NCBI RefSeq assembly: GCF_949628215.1
Contig: NC_134281.1
Span: 12,162,501-12,226,500 of the forward strand
Direction of reading: 5' to 3'
Source: Phalacrocorax aristotelis
Lineage: Eukaryota; Chordata; Aves; Suliformes; Phalacrocoracidae
DNA: 64,000 nucleotides
Shown in pieces: positions 25,659 to 37,342 of the stretch. The position numbers and the translations under genes were made by a program. The notes beneath the pieces were generated by a model that saw only the letters and a list, made by a program, of their open reading frames with translations, did not search any database and was not told the origin of the DNA. Numbering within the stretch: position 1 is the stretch's first letter; every line of letters begins with the position of its first letter.

Positions 25659-28600
25659 TCAGATTTTGCCATCATCATCTTTTCCTCTTGCAATATTAGT
25701 TAGTGACCAAATCAGCAACTTTCTAACCTCACAACTCTGTAGTTCTCTATGGTAGAAACCCCTGGATCAAAAGTCCAAAGAGACCATATGCACCATCTGC
25801 TACATCCAGTTAACAGAACATTTTGAATTTAAAATTTAAATGCACCACTAATTGTGGTACATACTACATTATCCCACTCGCTCACAAGTCCCGGTAACCC
25901 CATGTGGAAATTGAGTGTGAAATCACATTAAACCTGCATCACACTGCTCTCTGCAGAGAGAGGAGTATTTCACAAAGCTAAGGACATGGCGGAAATGGAT
26001 GAGTTGTGGAGCCTACTGGGAGTCCTCCTCCCACCTTTACCACCACCCATCTCTAACAAACTGACTTCAGCATACCTCTGTTTTACATCCACAACCAAAG
26101 CTCACCACTTCCCTGCTCCCCAAAATAAGAGAAAGTGACCCCCTCTGTGTCTGGGGACTTAAGTGTTTCACATATTTTGCTCCAGGTATTTTACTTATTT
26201 CACTACCCAGGAATTAGATACAGAAGACATCAACCAAGCCACCTGCGTACATCTCATAGTCCAGCAAACAAGACACTCCCCAGAAGCTAATGAGTAGCAA
26301 CACAGGAGCCTGACCACTTCCTTCTACAGAAATAACTGCAGCAAAGGAAGCAACTCTAACCTTCTACCACTCCACCCTGCCAGCACACCTGAACTTTAGC
26401 CTTCAAGGTTTCCCTCATCCCTTGCCATTCTGCTGAGGCTGCCAATAAGGGCGACAATTAGTGTAAGTTATGATTGAAGGATCTGTGGTGCTGACATATG
26501 ACCCCACGGAAACTGGACTGTGCCCAACATTTCTATTTCTACAGGCCATTAAACAGCTGTCAAAGAGCATTGACCTATAATTCCTCCCATCCCATCCAAA
26601 TTCCAAGCTGGTGACAAAATGTGAAAGGCTTTAGGTACCCACAGTCACCCAGGTGTCTAAGACAAGGAACCATCTAGTCCATAGTGACTAGTCAATCAGT
26701 TCAATAGCTGAAAGGATTTTACAGCCAAAGATAAACACACCTCTCCAGTTTCCCCGCCAGCTACAGCCCTAAGGGCAGACAGTCTTCTCTCCTGCTTTAT
26801 ACTATGAGGAAGGAACTGGTCATTCTTCAGGAAAGATGTCAAAGACCCAACTGGCAGCACCTACCAAAACAGATCAGTTTCTGGCAGAAATCTCCCCCAT
26901 CAATGGCATGTTTACATAGCTTTCCATCCCTTGGATATCAGCCTGCCCCAGCAAATTCTTTCAGGCTGGTGGTACTGTCATTTTAATGTTGACATTTGTA
27001 AATAAAAAGAAAAATTCTGCAGTCATTAGGCAGCAATAAAATGCCTTTTAGATCATGGGTTTCAGCAGCAATTTTTTTTTTCCAGCAAAATTCAGGTAGA
27101 CACTGTAGGAATCAAGGTGCGGCTTCTCAAGCAACAAGCTCTCTTTGTCTACCACAGATTTTTTTCCCATTTATTTGCTTACACCCAGTCCTCTTTCCTC
27201 TTCTCATTTCCACATCTTTTCTTTCTCCTCCTCCTTCCATTCCCACCCTTCACTATACATACATATCATATGCATGTATTAAGGTGGATCATAATATCAT
27301 CCAACTTGCAGATAAAGTAAATGTGTGCTCTGAGAGCAGATCTAAGACTGAAATTTGCACCAAAAAATCACCTCAACCTCTCCCTTTAAACCACTACTAA
27401 CTCTGCCCTATTCTGTTTACTTCTCATCTCCCCACCTCTGCTACACACATAATAGGTGTTCCCCATATGAGTGGATACAGCAAGTGGCTGGGACAGAGCT
27501 CCTCACTGAGCTTGGAGATGGAAGCCAGTTATGCACTTTTTATTTATGTCCTGTAAAATGCAACGTGTGGAGTTACATATGAGAGGCCCTGTAAACAAGC
27601 TGAGGGCCAGTTGCTTTATACAGCATGGAAAGTTTCTGTTTCTTGGAACCGACAGGTCAGCTTGGAAGGAAGTCAACCCTCAAGGTCTTTCTCCCTCTTT
27701 GGAGCTCATTTGAAACACCAGCTAACCCAGAGAGCACTGCCCAGGAGTTAGGAAAGCCAAACAAACAAACAGATCAGTGTAAGGCACAGCCTCAGCTGCC
27801 ATGATGTTTCCATTTCTTGACTGGCCAGGCACTCAGAGGTGGGGTTGTGTCGTCAGACCACTAGTATTTCCTCAACTGAGAGGGTCAGCAGTTTGGAGAT
27901 TTCTGCTAATGAGATGCACAGCTGGGACTGGCAAGCAGCAGTTGTCCCAGGGTTAATATACGCCTGTGTGCCTCTCCTGACAGACTTGGAAAACCAAGGA
28001 GAGAAAACCCGAGAACTGTTCCAGAATTAGATCAGACGGCCCCAAGCCAGCTTCCCAGTGCTGGGTGCCCAGAGGAGAGGGGGAGAGGATCAGATGTGAG
28101 TTTCACACTGATGGGCAGTCCAGCAGCAGCAAGGGTGAAGAGGAAAGTTCATTTACACCTCTGCTCCCCTCTCCAGCTCACTTCTTGCACCCGCTGAGCC
28201 TACTCTTCCCGGTTTGTTTCCCCTCCTACACCCAGCAGTGCTCTGACTTTCCTCCCCCCTCCAGCTCCCCATACCTAGTTCAGCTCCAAGCTGTCACTCA
28301 AAAGGATGACACTTGTGAAAAATGTCCAGATGCTTCAGCTATTTCTATTCTGCCTGACATAAGGTGAACATCTGAGTCAGCTAGCTGTGCTCCATCAGGT
28401 CTTCTACAGCCAGCGCCCAGCCCCTCAAAAACACCCACCTAGTTTCAGACACACCAGTCCTAACTTCGGTGTTCCTGATGGGAAGCAGAAAAAACACACT
28501 CAACTTAAATCCCAGCTGCAGGAAAGGATCCAGAGAAGGGAATATGCCTGAATAGGAAAAAAGTACTAGCTCCTGCTCACTTACAAACATTTTATACAGT

Positions 28601-29230
28601 TGTTATGGGAAGAAGACAGAAGCCTCTTGCCAAACACATTGTCTTGGCATAATTATTCCTCTCTCCTCCCTCTGCCAAGCTAACCTGCCTCTGAATCAGG
28701 CCATAAGGAAGGAATGGAGCCAGGCAGGACTTCTACACATCTTGGCTCAACATACTGCAAGTGTAAGCTGTCAGGCAGTATTGTAGCAGCAGGAACATGT
28801 TACTGAATAATATGGGAATATTAATAAGCAAGAGATGAACACTAACATCTGTCACAAAGAATCTTTCAGAACCACAAAAAGAATAAGAAAGGAAGAAGAG
28901 AAGAAAACAAACTAATCTGCTGTTCAGGGCAGTACTCCTTTTCCTGAGGGAACAAAATTACCCCAGGCCAAAAGCTTCAGCATCACAGCGGTCATTTGGA
29001 GTGACTAGAAAGGCTGAGACTTGCAAAATTGGTTTAACTCTGCTCCCACTGACGTAAAGAGTGAGATATAGACAGATTTCAGTGGAAACAGATATAAATC
29101 AGTAAGAAGCACTTTTAAAATTTGAAATTTTATATTACAAGCCCAAAAGCAATCAAAAAACCCCCAAACAAACCAACCCCAAAACCCATCTCACCTCTTT
29201 TCCATGCCACAGGATTAGATCTACTTTTGT

Positions 29231-29490
29231 CATAGAATCATAGAGCAGTTTAAGGGACCTTAAAGATCATCTAGTTCCACCCCCGCTGCCATGGGCAGGG
29301 ACATGTTCCACTAGACTAGGTTGCTCACAGCCCCATCCAACCTGGCCATGAATGCTTCCAGAGATGGGGCATCCAGAATTTCTCTGGGCAACCTGTTCCA
29401 GTACCTCACCAGCCTCATAGTGAAGAACTTCTTCCCTCTCCATCTTTCTTGTAGATCCCCCTCAGGTACTGGAAGGCTGCTGTAAGGACT
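29231..29490 (-). mobile_element. CR1 LINE 3' fragment, minus strand
   Basis: The plus strand starts with CATAGAATCATAGAG, a CR1 3' terminal repeat, then the reverse complement of the conserved CR1 3' UTR and the end of ORF2. The minus-strand frame 29311-29502 translates to the CR1 C-terminus (KKFFTMRLVRYWNRLPREIL followed by DAPSLEAFMARLDGAVSNLV) and stops at 29311, where intact copies also stop. Between about 29445 and 29460 the sequence jumps from the FFTMR region to a more upstream part (GTACTGGAAGGCTGC on the plus strand), so an internal deletion is likely. Homology fades after about 29490. Confidence 0.93.
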
Positions 29491-32400
29491 CATTATCAGC
29501 ATTTCTCCAATTGCCCTTAGAGCTTTGCAATGCTGGAGGCTCTGCGCATTCCTAAGCGGTGCCTCAGGACTTCAACTGCCTTGAAATCCTCTCAAAACCT
29601 CTCCTCCAGCAACAAAAAAACATTCCTTCTTGTCCAGTTTGCCACAAAACACAAACAGTTTGTTCCCTCCCTTTTTGCAGGGATTTCAACAGGAATTTTT
29701 TTTTCAGTATGGGAAGGCTGTAAAGGCTGTGATCAATTATGTGCAGCAATACTATGGTTGAACAGTAATACCCCCTAGAAAGCAAGAAAATACAAACAGC
29801 AATGAATTGAAACCTGAATATCAGACCACAACACCTTTGATGCACACAGCTAAGAAAGTTGTTGTGGAGTACAATAGTAAGAAACAATTTTTAGAGGCCT
29901 CACTGTGACCATCAACACCACCACCCCAGTTTCTATGCAATTAGTCTCTTTTACTTACTAGAGACACATAGTCAGCTACCAGACTGCTCAGATTCTGAGA
30001 CACCTTTTCCCTAGAGGACATAGCCTGTAGTTGCCTCCTTTCTAAAAAAAAAAAAAATTTAATAATGATGATAAAAACACACATAGTAAAGTCTCAATAT
30101 CACTCATCCTTCTCAACACAGCCACCTCTCATTATTTACGTGACACGTCTGCCTTCAAGCCAAGCCTACAAATGAAAAATTCACAGCCTTGAAAGGAGAA
30201 ACAGAAAATTCCCTGAGCAAGGTGTTTTAGAGATGCACCTCATCAGGTTAACAAGACTGCCAAGGGGTCTGTCTCCTGGGCTGATTAGGTCTGCTCTGGC
30301 CTTTCCCCAGAAGTACTGTGTGGGCTGCAGAGGTGGATTTCAGTATACTTCTTCATCCCCAACTACCTATTCTGTGGGGCTTTGAGGTTTACAATTACAG
30401 CTGAAACCAGAAGGAGCCTGTATGATATTTCTAGTTTGTTTGTGGATCTTCTGGAGGAAAAGCATTCTGTATTTCTAATCCTTGAAACCCTGGCTTTAAC
30501 TCTGAATTTCCTGTGAACCCTAATTCAGATCTGAATCGTGGTTCTTTTTATTTTTCTAGTTAGTGTTATCACCTGTGTTTTATTGGCATGCCAAACAAAT
30601 GTCTCCCACTGAAAGTGGCTCTTGCTTTGTAGTTTCATCAGTCAGGAGAGCCTGCCCAGTATTAGCTAGGGAAAAATCAGGAAGAAACTCAGACCTTATG
30701 GTCTAAGCATAGTGCTGGGGATGAAGTACCACTATGCTCTTCATCGTGCCCTGTTAAGGCATCCTTTTGGTGTCACCAAGATCAGTTAATGTCTCTGCAC
30801 TTTGTTCTCTTGAAGATCATCTTCTCCATATTGAAAATAAAGCCATTGCCTTCAGTTATCCATCCCTTCAGGGGGTAAAGAAGGAATCATGTTTGCACAG
30901 TGTTTTGTAAACCTATGTTTTTAAGAATTATTTGCTGGCACAACAGTCAGAAGCCATAAGTCATTCAACACCCTCCAGCTAGGAAATCAGGTTCTACTGA
31001 CATCCCTGGGAACATTCTCTCTGGCTTGAAGCTGTTCTTATTTAGGTATCATCGTAAGTGTGTCTTGTAGCCAGTATTGTTTTGTGGCCAATACTATTGC
31101 TATAGCTCTATAAATCTGCAGACACTCTGCAGTAGGAATGTAGTGCCAAAAAAATGCAGAGCTCCCTTCTCTGTTTCCAGTTTGGGAACACAGGCTGAAG
31201 CAATCCAGCTAGACAAATGTGGCATACTGAACACCTGACAAAGCCACTCAGCAACGGGAGAGGGACTTCTGCATGTCTCTCAACTGAAATGGTTTTTCCT
31301 GCTCAAATGGTACAGCAAATGAGTGAAAAATAAACTGGAGACATTGCATATTAGTATTCCTAGGACCTATACCCAGAAGGGGTACAGTTGGCAATCACTG
31401 GGGATGTCTGTGTGTTCTCAGTCTTTCTTTTCTCCCCTGCCAAAACCAACTACCAGTCTTACATTCCTTCATAGTATGAAGAGGGTAGCAGCATGCTGGA
31501 AGACTACTTACTGCAGGAAAAGCAGCCCCGTTACAGACAAGAATGAGAGAACAGGGAACATCAATCCAAGCTGATGGGGCCAAAAGGGACTTCACAGCAC
31601 TTCAAGAGCCACCTTCCCATCTGTGCAACAACTGCAGCAGAGAGCTGGGAACCCTGGGGATGCTCTTGGCACCCTCCCAGGTTCTCAGCTGGCTGTTCTG
31701 CTCCTGCTTGGTGTGAATGATGGAAACTCTGGCTTCAGATGCTATCCTGCCTCTTTCCAAAACCCCACAGTCTGGCAGGAAAGGAGGTGCTTTAGCAAGG
31801 GGAACTCAAATTTATTCAGTGCAGTTCAGCCTGCTGAGGAGGACAGCTCTTGTAGAGCAGGTGGCAACATTACAGTGACAGCAATACCTAAAGTAGCTCT
31901 GCAGCAATGATTAGAATTATGCGAAAAACCATAATGGGGCATCTCCTAGGCCTGTCGTCTCTGCTAACTAGAGCTGCCACCCACAGCAGCCACTGCACCC
32001 ATTCTACCACCCATTGTGGTCCAGCTCCAGTGTCGCTACCAGGTGAACAAGTTTGAGCCTGTCATAACCTGTGACCATCCTGTCTTCTCCAGCGTATCAT
32101 CTGCCAGGCAAGCCAGTGTTCCTCTCCCAGGCCAGGCAATAACCGTCCACTGGATAGTGGCAGTTCTGTCCTTGGAGTCTCTACCTGCTTGAGAAGATGG
32201 AAAGGGAAGAGGATGGAGAGTTTCATCAACTCTCTTATGTCATGTGCTGTAGCCATGCAATTTTGCCCTTCGGCTGGCTCTTAAATGACTGCTCAGCTGG
32301 AGTGGGCTACTGTCTGGCCTTGCAGCTCACAGCGCAGTAGGGAATCTGAAGAAAGTGGCTGTTCCGCTGCTGAGATGGGGACAGTGGGTTGTTATTATTT

Positions 32401-32674
32401 ATATTGTGGTGCTGCCTAATATGTTCTGGGTGCTTTCCAAAAGCAGAGAGAAACATGGGCCCTGCCCTGGAGAGCCGTGTGTAATTGAAAGAGTAGTCAG
32501 TGCATTATCCAAGCTGCGGGCTCTATGAACAAGCCATTCCTTCCATTCAGAGAATTGTTTGAGGCTGAAAGAAGTGCCGGAGATTGTGCAGACCACCCCA
32601 ACTCTTGCCATGGACTGGGATTTATTTAATCTTCCCAGAGTGATGGCTGGAAGCTTAGAAGAGATTCCAGTGTG
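29491..32674. other. Unique non-coding sequence between CR1 fragments
   Basis: I see no element here apart from an A run near 30044. Open frames are short (107 codons at most), with no recognised domain. Confidence 0.55.
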
Positions 32675-32990
32675 TCCCCTGATAGTTTGTTCCAATTGCT
32701 GTAACTCTTCTTGGAATTACGGGGTTTTTTCCTAATATTTATACTAAATGTTCCCTGCTGCAGCCTCAAGCCATAACAGCATTTTCTGTCATTTTACTAA
32801 TGAGAGTATTTGATGTGTGCTCTTCCTCAGAACACCCCTTAATGTATTTGAGCACAGCCAGCCTGTCTCCTCCGTGGTACGAACCAGCCCAGGGCTCCCA
32901 GCATTTCCTCACAGGCCACAGCACTTTCGTGGGTCAGTGCACAGCTCCAGCCAGCTTGCCTGTCTTCATCTCAGCTTGTATAAATGAGCA
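32675..32990 (-). mobile_element. Old CR1 LINE fragment, minus strand
   Basis: A diverged relic. On the plus strand, the segments around TTCCTAATATTTATACTAAA, CCCTGCTGCAGCCTCAAGCC, TTAATGTATTTGAGCACAGC and the following CCTGTCTCCTCC match, in order, the reverse complement of the 3' part of CR1 ORF2. No open frame of useful length remains on the minus strand. It is clearly older than the copies at 34-37 kb. The right boundary is uncertain, because similarity fades after about 32960. Confidence 0.7.
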
Positions 32991-34014
32991 TTAAACACAG
33001 GAATCTATTTCTCTGTCTTTCTTAATACATACCACATGGCCAATGCTCTCAATGCCTCTAGCATTCAGGCCCTTTGAGCTCTTTGCAAACCATCATTTAG
33101 GAGGCTTCGCAACCATGGACACAACGTAGGACTCTTTAGATATGACTGAACTCTTTTGGTACAGAAGAAGAGCGATTAAGTGGGGTTTCATAAAGTGTTT
33201 CAGCAAAATAGTGGCGGAACTAAGACTATGATCCAGAAGTGCTGTGCGTGGACCTTTAGGCAACACTCCCTCCATTCTGTTGCACACAATTCTACACATA
33301 CAGCTGAAGAAACATCTTGATATGACGTCCTGTTCACATAGTCCTGGCAAATCAAACTCTTAGACAAAGCCAAACAATCTCTGAAGCAGATTCATGTGGT
33401 TATTCATGAACTGGGGAAAGATAATTTCTTTCAATTTCTCCTTTTTTCTTGTAGATAACTGGTAAAAGCAGATATGTTGTGGTTTCAGCTGTGAAAAGCA
33501 GATTAACTATTTATTGAAAGTCTTCCTGGGCAAAACCTTTCAGAAGCATTTTCTAATATCTGGTGACCCAGGTGAAGTCCCTGGCAAAGGAGCTCAATTT
33601 CTGGGAGCACTGTGTAGCTATGCAAGGACTTTTAATGGTGTCTGGGCACCCAGAACCCTGATCTCCTGTGAAAATTTTGGCCATCATCAGTAAACAACTG
33701 GTTTAAGTGTGCAGCAGCAGCCTGCGTTCTCTGCTCTGGATACAGCTACATAATTGTGATTTTATCAGGAGAAGTCATGAACAGCAAACACTAGATGGAT
33801 GAAACCAACACTGCACTTTCTGGTGATTTATCTTGATAGAAATAAATCTATGAGGAAAGAAAAAAAGAAAGGATGAAAAAAAACACCCCACAAGAGAATC
33901 CAGGACACAAGATCTATAAAGAAGGATGTTTTGCAGAGTTTGAGATGAGGTTTCAGGTAGCCTCCTTAATCCTGACACAGATTTGCATTAATATTCCTGG
34001 CTTTAGGAAGACAG
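32991..34014. other. Spacer before the large CR1 copy
   Basis: No recognised feature. An A/G-rich stretch lies near 33855-33890. Confidence 0.5.
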
Positions 34015-34018
34015 AATT

Positions 34019-35790
34019 ATGTTGCATAAATTGGAAATAAATCTGGCAAGGGATGTCAAGGATAACAAGATGAGCTTCTTCAAATACATCAGCAGTAAAA
34101 GGAAGACTGGGGAAACTGAGGGCCCGCTGCTGAACAAGGTGGGTGCCCTAGTGAAGCAGGATGCAGAGAAGGCAGAGTTACTGACTGCCTTCTTTGCTTC
34201 AGCTTTTACTGCTAAGGCTGGCCCTCAGGCATCCCAGTCCCCAGAGAAGAGAGGACAAATCTGGAGAAAGGAAGACTTACCATCGGTTGAGAAGGATTGG
34301 GTCAGAGATCACCTATGCAAACTGGATCCTCACAAATCCACGGGCCCCGATGGGATGCACCCATGAGTGCTGAGGGAGCTGGCAGATGGCAGATGATGTT
34401 GTTAAGCCACTCTCCATCATCTTTGAAAGGTTGTGGAGGACAGGAGAGGTGCCCAAGGACTGGAGGAAAGAAAAAGTCACTGCAGTATTCAAAAAGGGCA
34501 AGGAGGAGGACTATAGGCCAGTCAGCCTCACCTCCATCCCCAGAAAGGTGATGGAGCAGTTCATTCTGGAGGTCATCTCCAGGCACATAGCGAACAAGAA
34601 GGTTATGAGAAACAGTCAACATGGATTCACTATGGGAAGATCATGCTTGACCAACCTGATAGTCTTCTATGATGGTGCAACTAGCTGGGTCGATGAAGGG
34701 AGGGCAGAGGATGTTGTCTATCTTGACTTCAGCAAGGCTTTTGACACTGCCTCCCATAACACCCTCATAGGTAAGCTTAGGAAGTGTGAGTTAGATGAGT
34801 GGACAGTGAGGTGGATTGAGAACTGGCTCAACAACAGAACTCAGAGGGTCATGATCAATGGAGCAGAGTCTGGATGGAGGCCCGTAGCTAGCGTTGTTCC
34901 CCAAGGGTCTGTGCTGGGTCCAGTCCGGTTTCAACATATTCATCAATGACCTGGATGATGGGATAGAGTGTAACCTCAGCAAGTTTGCTGATGATACCAA
35001 TCTGGGAGGAGTGGCTGATACACCAGAAGGCTGTGCTGCCATCCAGTGAGACCTGGGCAGGCTGGAGAGCTGGGCCGAGGGGAACCTGATGAAATTCAAC
35101 AAGAGCAAGTGCAAGGTCCTGCACCTGGGGAGGAACAATCCCATGCACCAGTAGAGGTTGGAGGTTGACCCGCTGGAAAACAGCTCCTCTGAGAAGTCCC
35201 TGGGAGTGCTGGTGGACACCAGGCTGACCATGAGCCAGCACTGTGCCCTTGTGGACAAGAAGCCAACAGTATCCTGGGGTGCATTAAAAGGAGTGTGGCC
35301 AGCAGGTTGAGGTATGTTATCCTCTCCCTGTACTCTGCCCCAGTGAGGCCACATCTGGAGAACTATGTTCAGTTCTGGGCTCTCCAGTTCAAGAAAGACA
35401 GGGAACTACTGGAGAGAGTCCAGCAGAGAGCTACCAAGATGATCAGGGGAGTGGAGCACCTCCCTTATGCTGAAAGGCTGAGAGACCTGGGTTTGTTTAG
35501 CCTGCAGAAGAGAAGACTGAGGGGGGATCTTGTCAATGCTTCCAATTATCTGAAAGGTGGGTGTCAAGAGGATGGGGTCAGACTCTTTTCAGTGGTGCCC
35601 AATGACAGGCCAAGGGGCAGTGGGCACAAGGTGGAACACAGGAAGGTCCACATAAACATGAGAAGAAACTCGTTTCCTGTGAGGGTGACAGAGCAGTGGC
35701 ACAGGCTGCCCAGGTAGGCTGTGGAGTTTCATTCCCTGGAAATATTCAAACCCCGCCTGGACGTGGTCCTGTGCCCCCTGCTCTGGGTGT
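34019..35790 (+). pseudogene. CR1 ORF2 reverse transcriptase pseudogene
   Basis: The intact enzyme would nick target DNA and reverse-transcribe CR1 RNA; this copy is broken. Frame 1 runs 34019-34366 and stops at TGA 34364-34366, a likely CGA-to-TGA change, since the family has an arginine here. A 7-base tandem duplication (34381-34394) then shifts the frame. The next stretch (to 34949) carries the motif A region YLDFSKAFD (34717-34745) and PQGSVLGP. An extra base near 34931 shifts the frame again. FADDT (34984-34998), the catalytic DD box, survives in the following frame, interrupted by TGA 35047-35049 and TAG 35152-35154. Another small indel lies near 35250-35275. The last open stretch (35295-35717) holds the C-terminal region, ending WHRLPR at a TAG where the family has glutamine. 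Confidence 0.94.
34381..34394 (+). repeat. 7-bp tandem duplication GGCAGAT inside CR1 ORF2
   Basis: GGCAGAT occurs twice head to tail. Removing one unit restores the reading expected between the upstream LRELAD and downstream VVKPLSIIFER segments of CR1 reverse transcriptase. It therefore looks like a post-insertion slippage event that broke the frame. Confidence 0.8.
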
Positions 35791-36180
35791 GCCTGCTCAA
35801 GAAGGGGGGTTGGATGAGATGATCTCCAGAGGTCCCTTTCAACCCCTACCATTCTGTGATTCTGTGATAATGTTATTCTCTCTGAATTTTCTCTCTGAAA
35901 TGCATGCATAGGCTTCATCAATATTCTACACTTGCTACAGTGTTTAGTACTCATACAAAAAGTATTTGATTTTGTCAGTTTTACCTGTCTTCTCTTGGGG
36001 TCCTGAATCACATCTTACGCAAGCTTATAGGCACTCAAGTAGGAATAATCAGTGACTTTAATTGGCCATTAGGCTTAAGCATTTAGGAAGAACAGTCAAT
36101 TAATTATCAAGGTCTAGAGGATATTCCCTTGATTTATTTCCAGGGCCCGCCTTGAAATTCCCCGTGCATTTAGGGCTTGC

Positions 36181-36262
36181 AGAGTAGCCTAATGGTTAGA
36201 GAAGCATAATTGATATCACAAAGCCTGATATTTCTTCTCAGCTTAGAACCAACATGCCCATG
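36181..36262 (+). mobile_element. Possible tRNA-derived SINE head (MIR/CORE-SINE)
   Basis: GAGTAGCCTAATGGTTAGAG resembles the box A region of tRNA-derived SINEs (TAGTGGTTAGAGCA). It is followed 30 bases later by CTGATATTTCTTCTCAGCTT, in the place of a decayed box B and core (CTGGGTTCTATTCCCAGCTC). The tail is not recognisable. It sits in the gap between the two large CR1 copies. Confidence 0.4.
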
Positions 36263-36369
36263 TAAACATTTTATATGACACTTGGGTGAGCACCTGAGAT
36301 TAATCCCGTTCTGGTCTTGCTGTTCTCCAGCTACAGAAGCAGGTTAATATATCACAAGGCTTCACAAGG

Positions 36370-37342
36370 CATAGAATCATTGAATCATTAAGGTTGGAAA
36401 AGACCTCTAGGATCATCAAGTCCAACCATCAACCCAACACCACCGTGCCTCCTAAACCATGCCCTGAAGTGCCATGTCTACACAGTTTTTGAACATCTCC
36501 AGGGATGGTGACTCCCACAACCTCTCTGGGCAGCCTGTTCTAGTGCTTGAACACTCTTTCAGTAAAGACATTTTTCCTAATATCCAATCAAAACCTCTCC
36601 TGATGCAGCTTGATGCCATTTCCTCTCATCCTATCACTAGTAACTTAGGAGAGGAGGCCAACATCCACCTCACTACAACCTCCTTTCAGGTAGTTGTAGA
36701 GAGCAATAAGGTCTGCTCTCAGCCTTCTCTTCTCCACACTAAACAACCCCAGTTCCCCCAACCTCTCCTCATAAGACCTGCTCTGCGGATCCTTCAACAG
36801 CTTTGTTGTGCTTCTTTGGACATGCTCCAGCACCTCAATGTCCTTCTTGTAGTGAGGGGCCCAAAACTGAACGCAATATTCAAGGCGTGGCCTCACAAGT
36901 GCCGAGTACAGGGGCACAATCACCTCCCTGCTCCTGCTGGCCACACTATTCCTGATACAAGCCAGGATACCATTGGCCTTCTTGGCCACCTGAGCACACT
37001 GCTGGCTCATGTTCAGGCGGCTGTCAGCCAGCACCCCCAGGTCCTTTTCCTCCAGGCAGCTCTCCAGCCACTCCTCCCCAAGCCTGTAGCGTTGCATGGG
37101 GTTGTTGTAACCAAAGTGCAGGACCCAGCACTTGGCCTTGTTGAATCCCATACAATTGGCCTTGGCCCATCGATCCAGCCTGTCCAGGTCCCTCTGCAGA
37201 GCCTTCCTACCCTCAAGCAGATCAACACTCCCGCCCAACTTGGTGTCATCTGCAAAATTACTGAAGGCACACTCAATCCCCTCATCCAGATCATTGATAA
37301 AGATATTAAACAAGACTGGCCCCAAAACTCCCTGCAGGGAGC
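36370..37342 (-). mobile_element. CR1 LINE retrotransposon, 5'-truncated, minus strand
   Basis: A second CR1 copy, in the opposite orientation. On the plus strand it begins at its 3' terminus with a degenerate ATAGAATCATTGAATCATT tail followed by the GGTTGGAAAAGACCT block typical of avian CR1. It extends to about 37342, where the reverse transcriptase is cut off just before the [10 protein letters not shown] segment. Upstream residues of the open frame (37343-37376) do not look like CR1, so the 5' truncation lies there. The 3' tail differs from that of the 34-36 kb copy, indicating another subfamily. It looks less decayed than its neighbour. Confidence 0.95.
36645..37342 (-). pseudogene. CR1 ORF2 reverse transcriptase, C-terminal half
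   Basis: An uninterrupted frame of about 230 CR1-derived codons. It starts at the [17 protein letters not shown] segment, contains the catalytic FADDTKLGG box (FADD at 37245-37256) and the conserved [17 protein letters not shown] and EKRRLRADL segments, and stops at 36645. Family members continue past this point to a WNRLPREV-type C-terminus. That continuation is visible in another frame between about 36645 and 36480, so a small indel ended the frame early. With no N-terminal half, endonuclease or promoter it cannot be functional. The long plus-strand open frame over the same bases is its antisense shadow. Confidence 0.92.

Larger units (their letters stand above)
22691..29230. other. Unique non-coding sequence
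   Basis: No recognised gene or transposon. Contains the tandem/inverted repeat at 25.46 kb, the C run at 25.65 kb, a purine-rich stretch near 28.87-28.91 kb and a CA/A-rich low-complexity run near 29.15-29.19 kb, just before the CR1 fragment. Confidence 0.6.
34015..35868 (+). mobile_element. CR1 LINE retrotransposon, 5'-truncated, reverse transcriptase through 3' end
   Basis: A non-LTR retrotransposon of the avian CR1 family. The conceptual translation follows the CR1 ORF2 polyprotein from the region before the reverse transcriptase palm to the C-terminus, then a short 3' tail ending at about 35868 in two ATTCTGTGAT-type units, as CR1 3' ends do. The 5' end is truncated near 34015, so the endonuclease domain and 5' UTR are missing, which is usual for CR1. 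No poly(A) tail is expected or seen. The body is cut by several stops and frameshifts, so it is a dead copy. The 3' tail resembles subfamilies common in birds, but I cannot fix the subfamily by eye. Confidence 0.96.
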
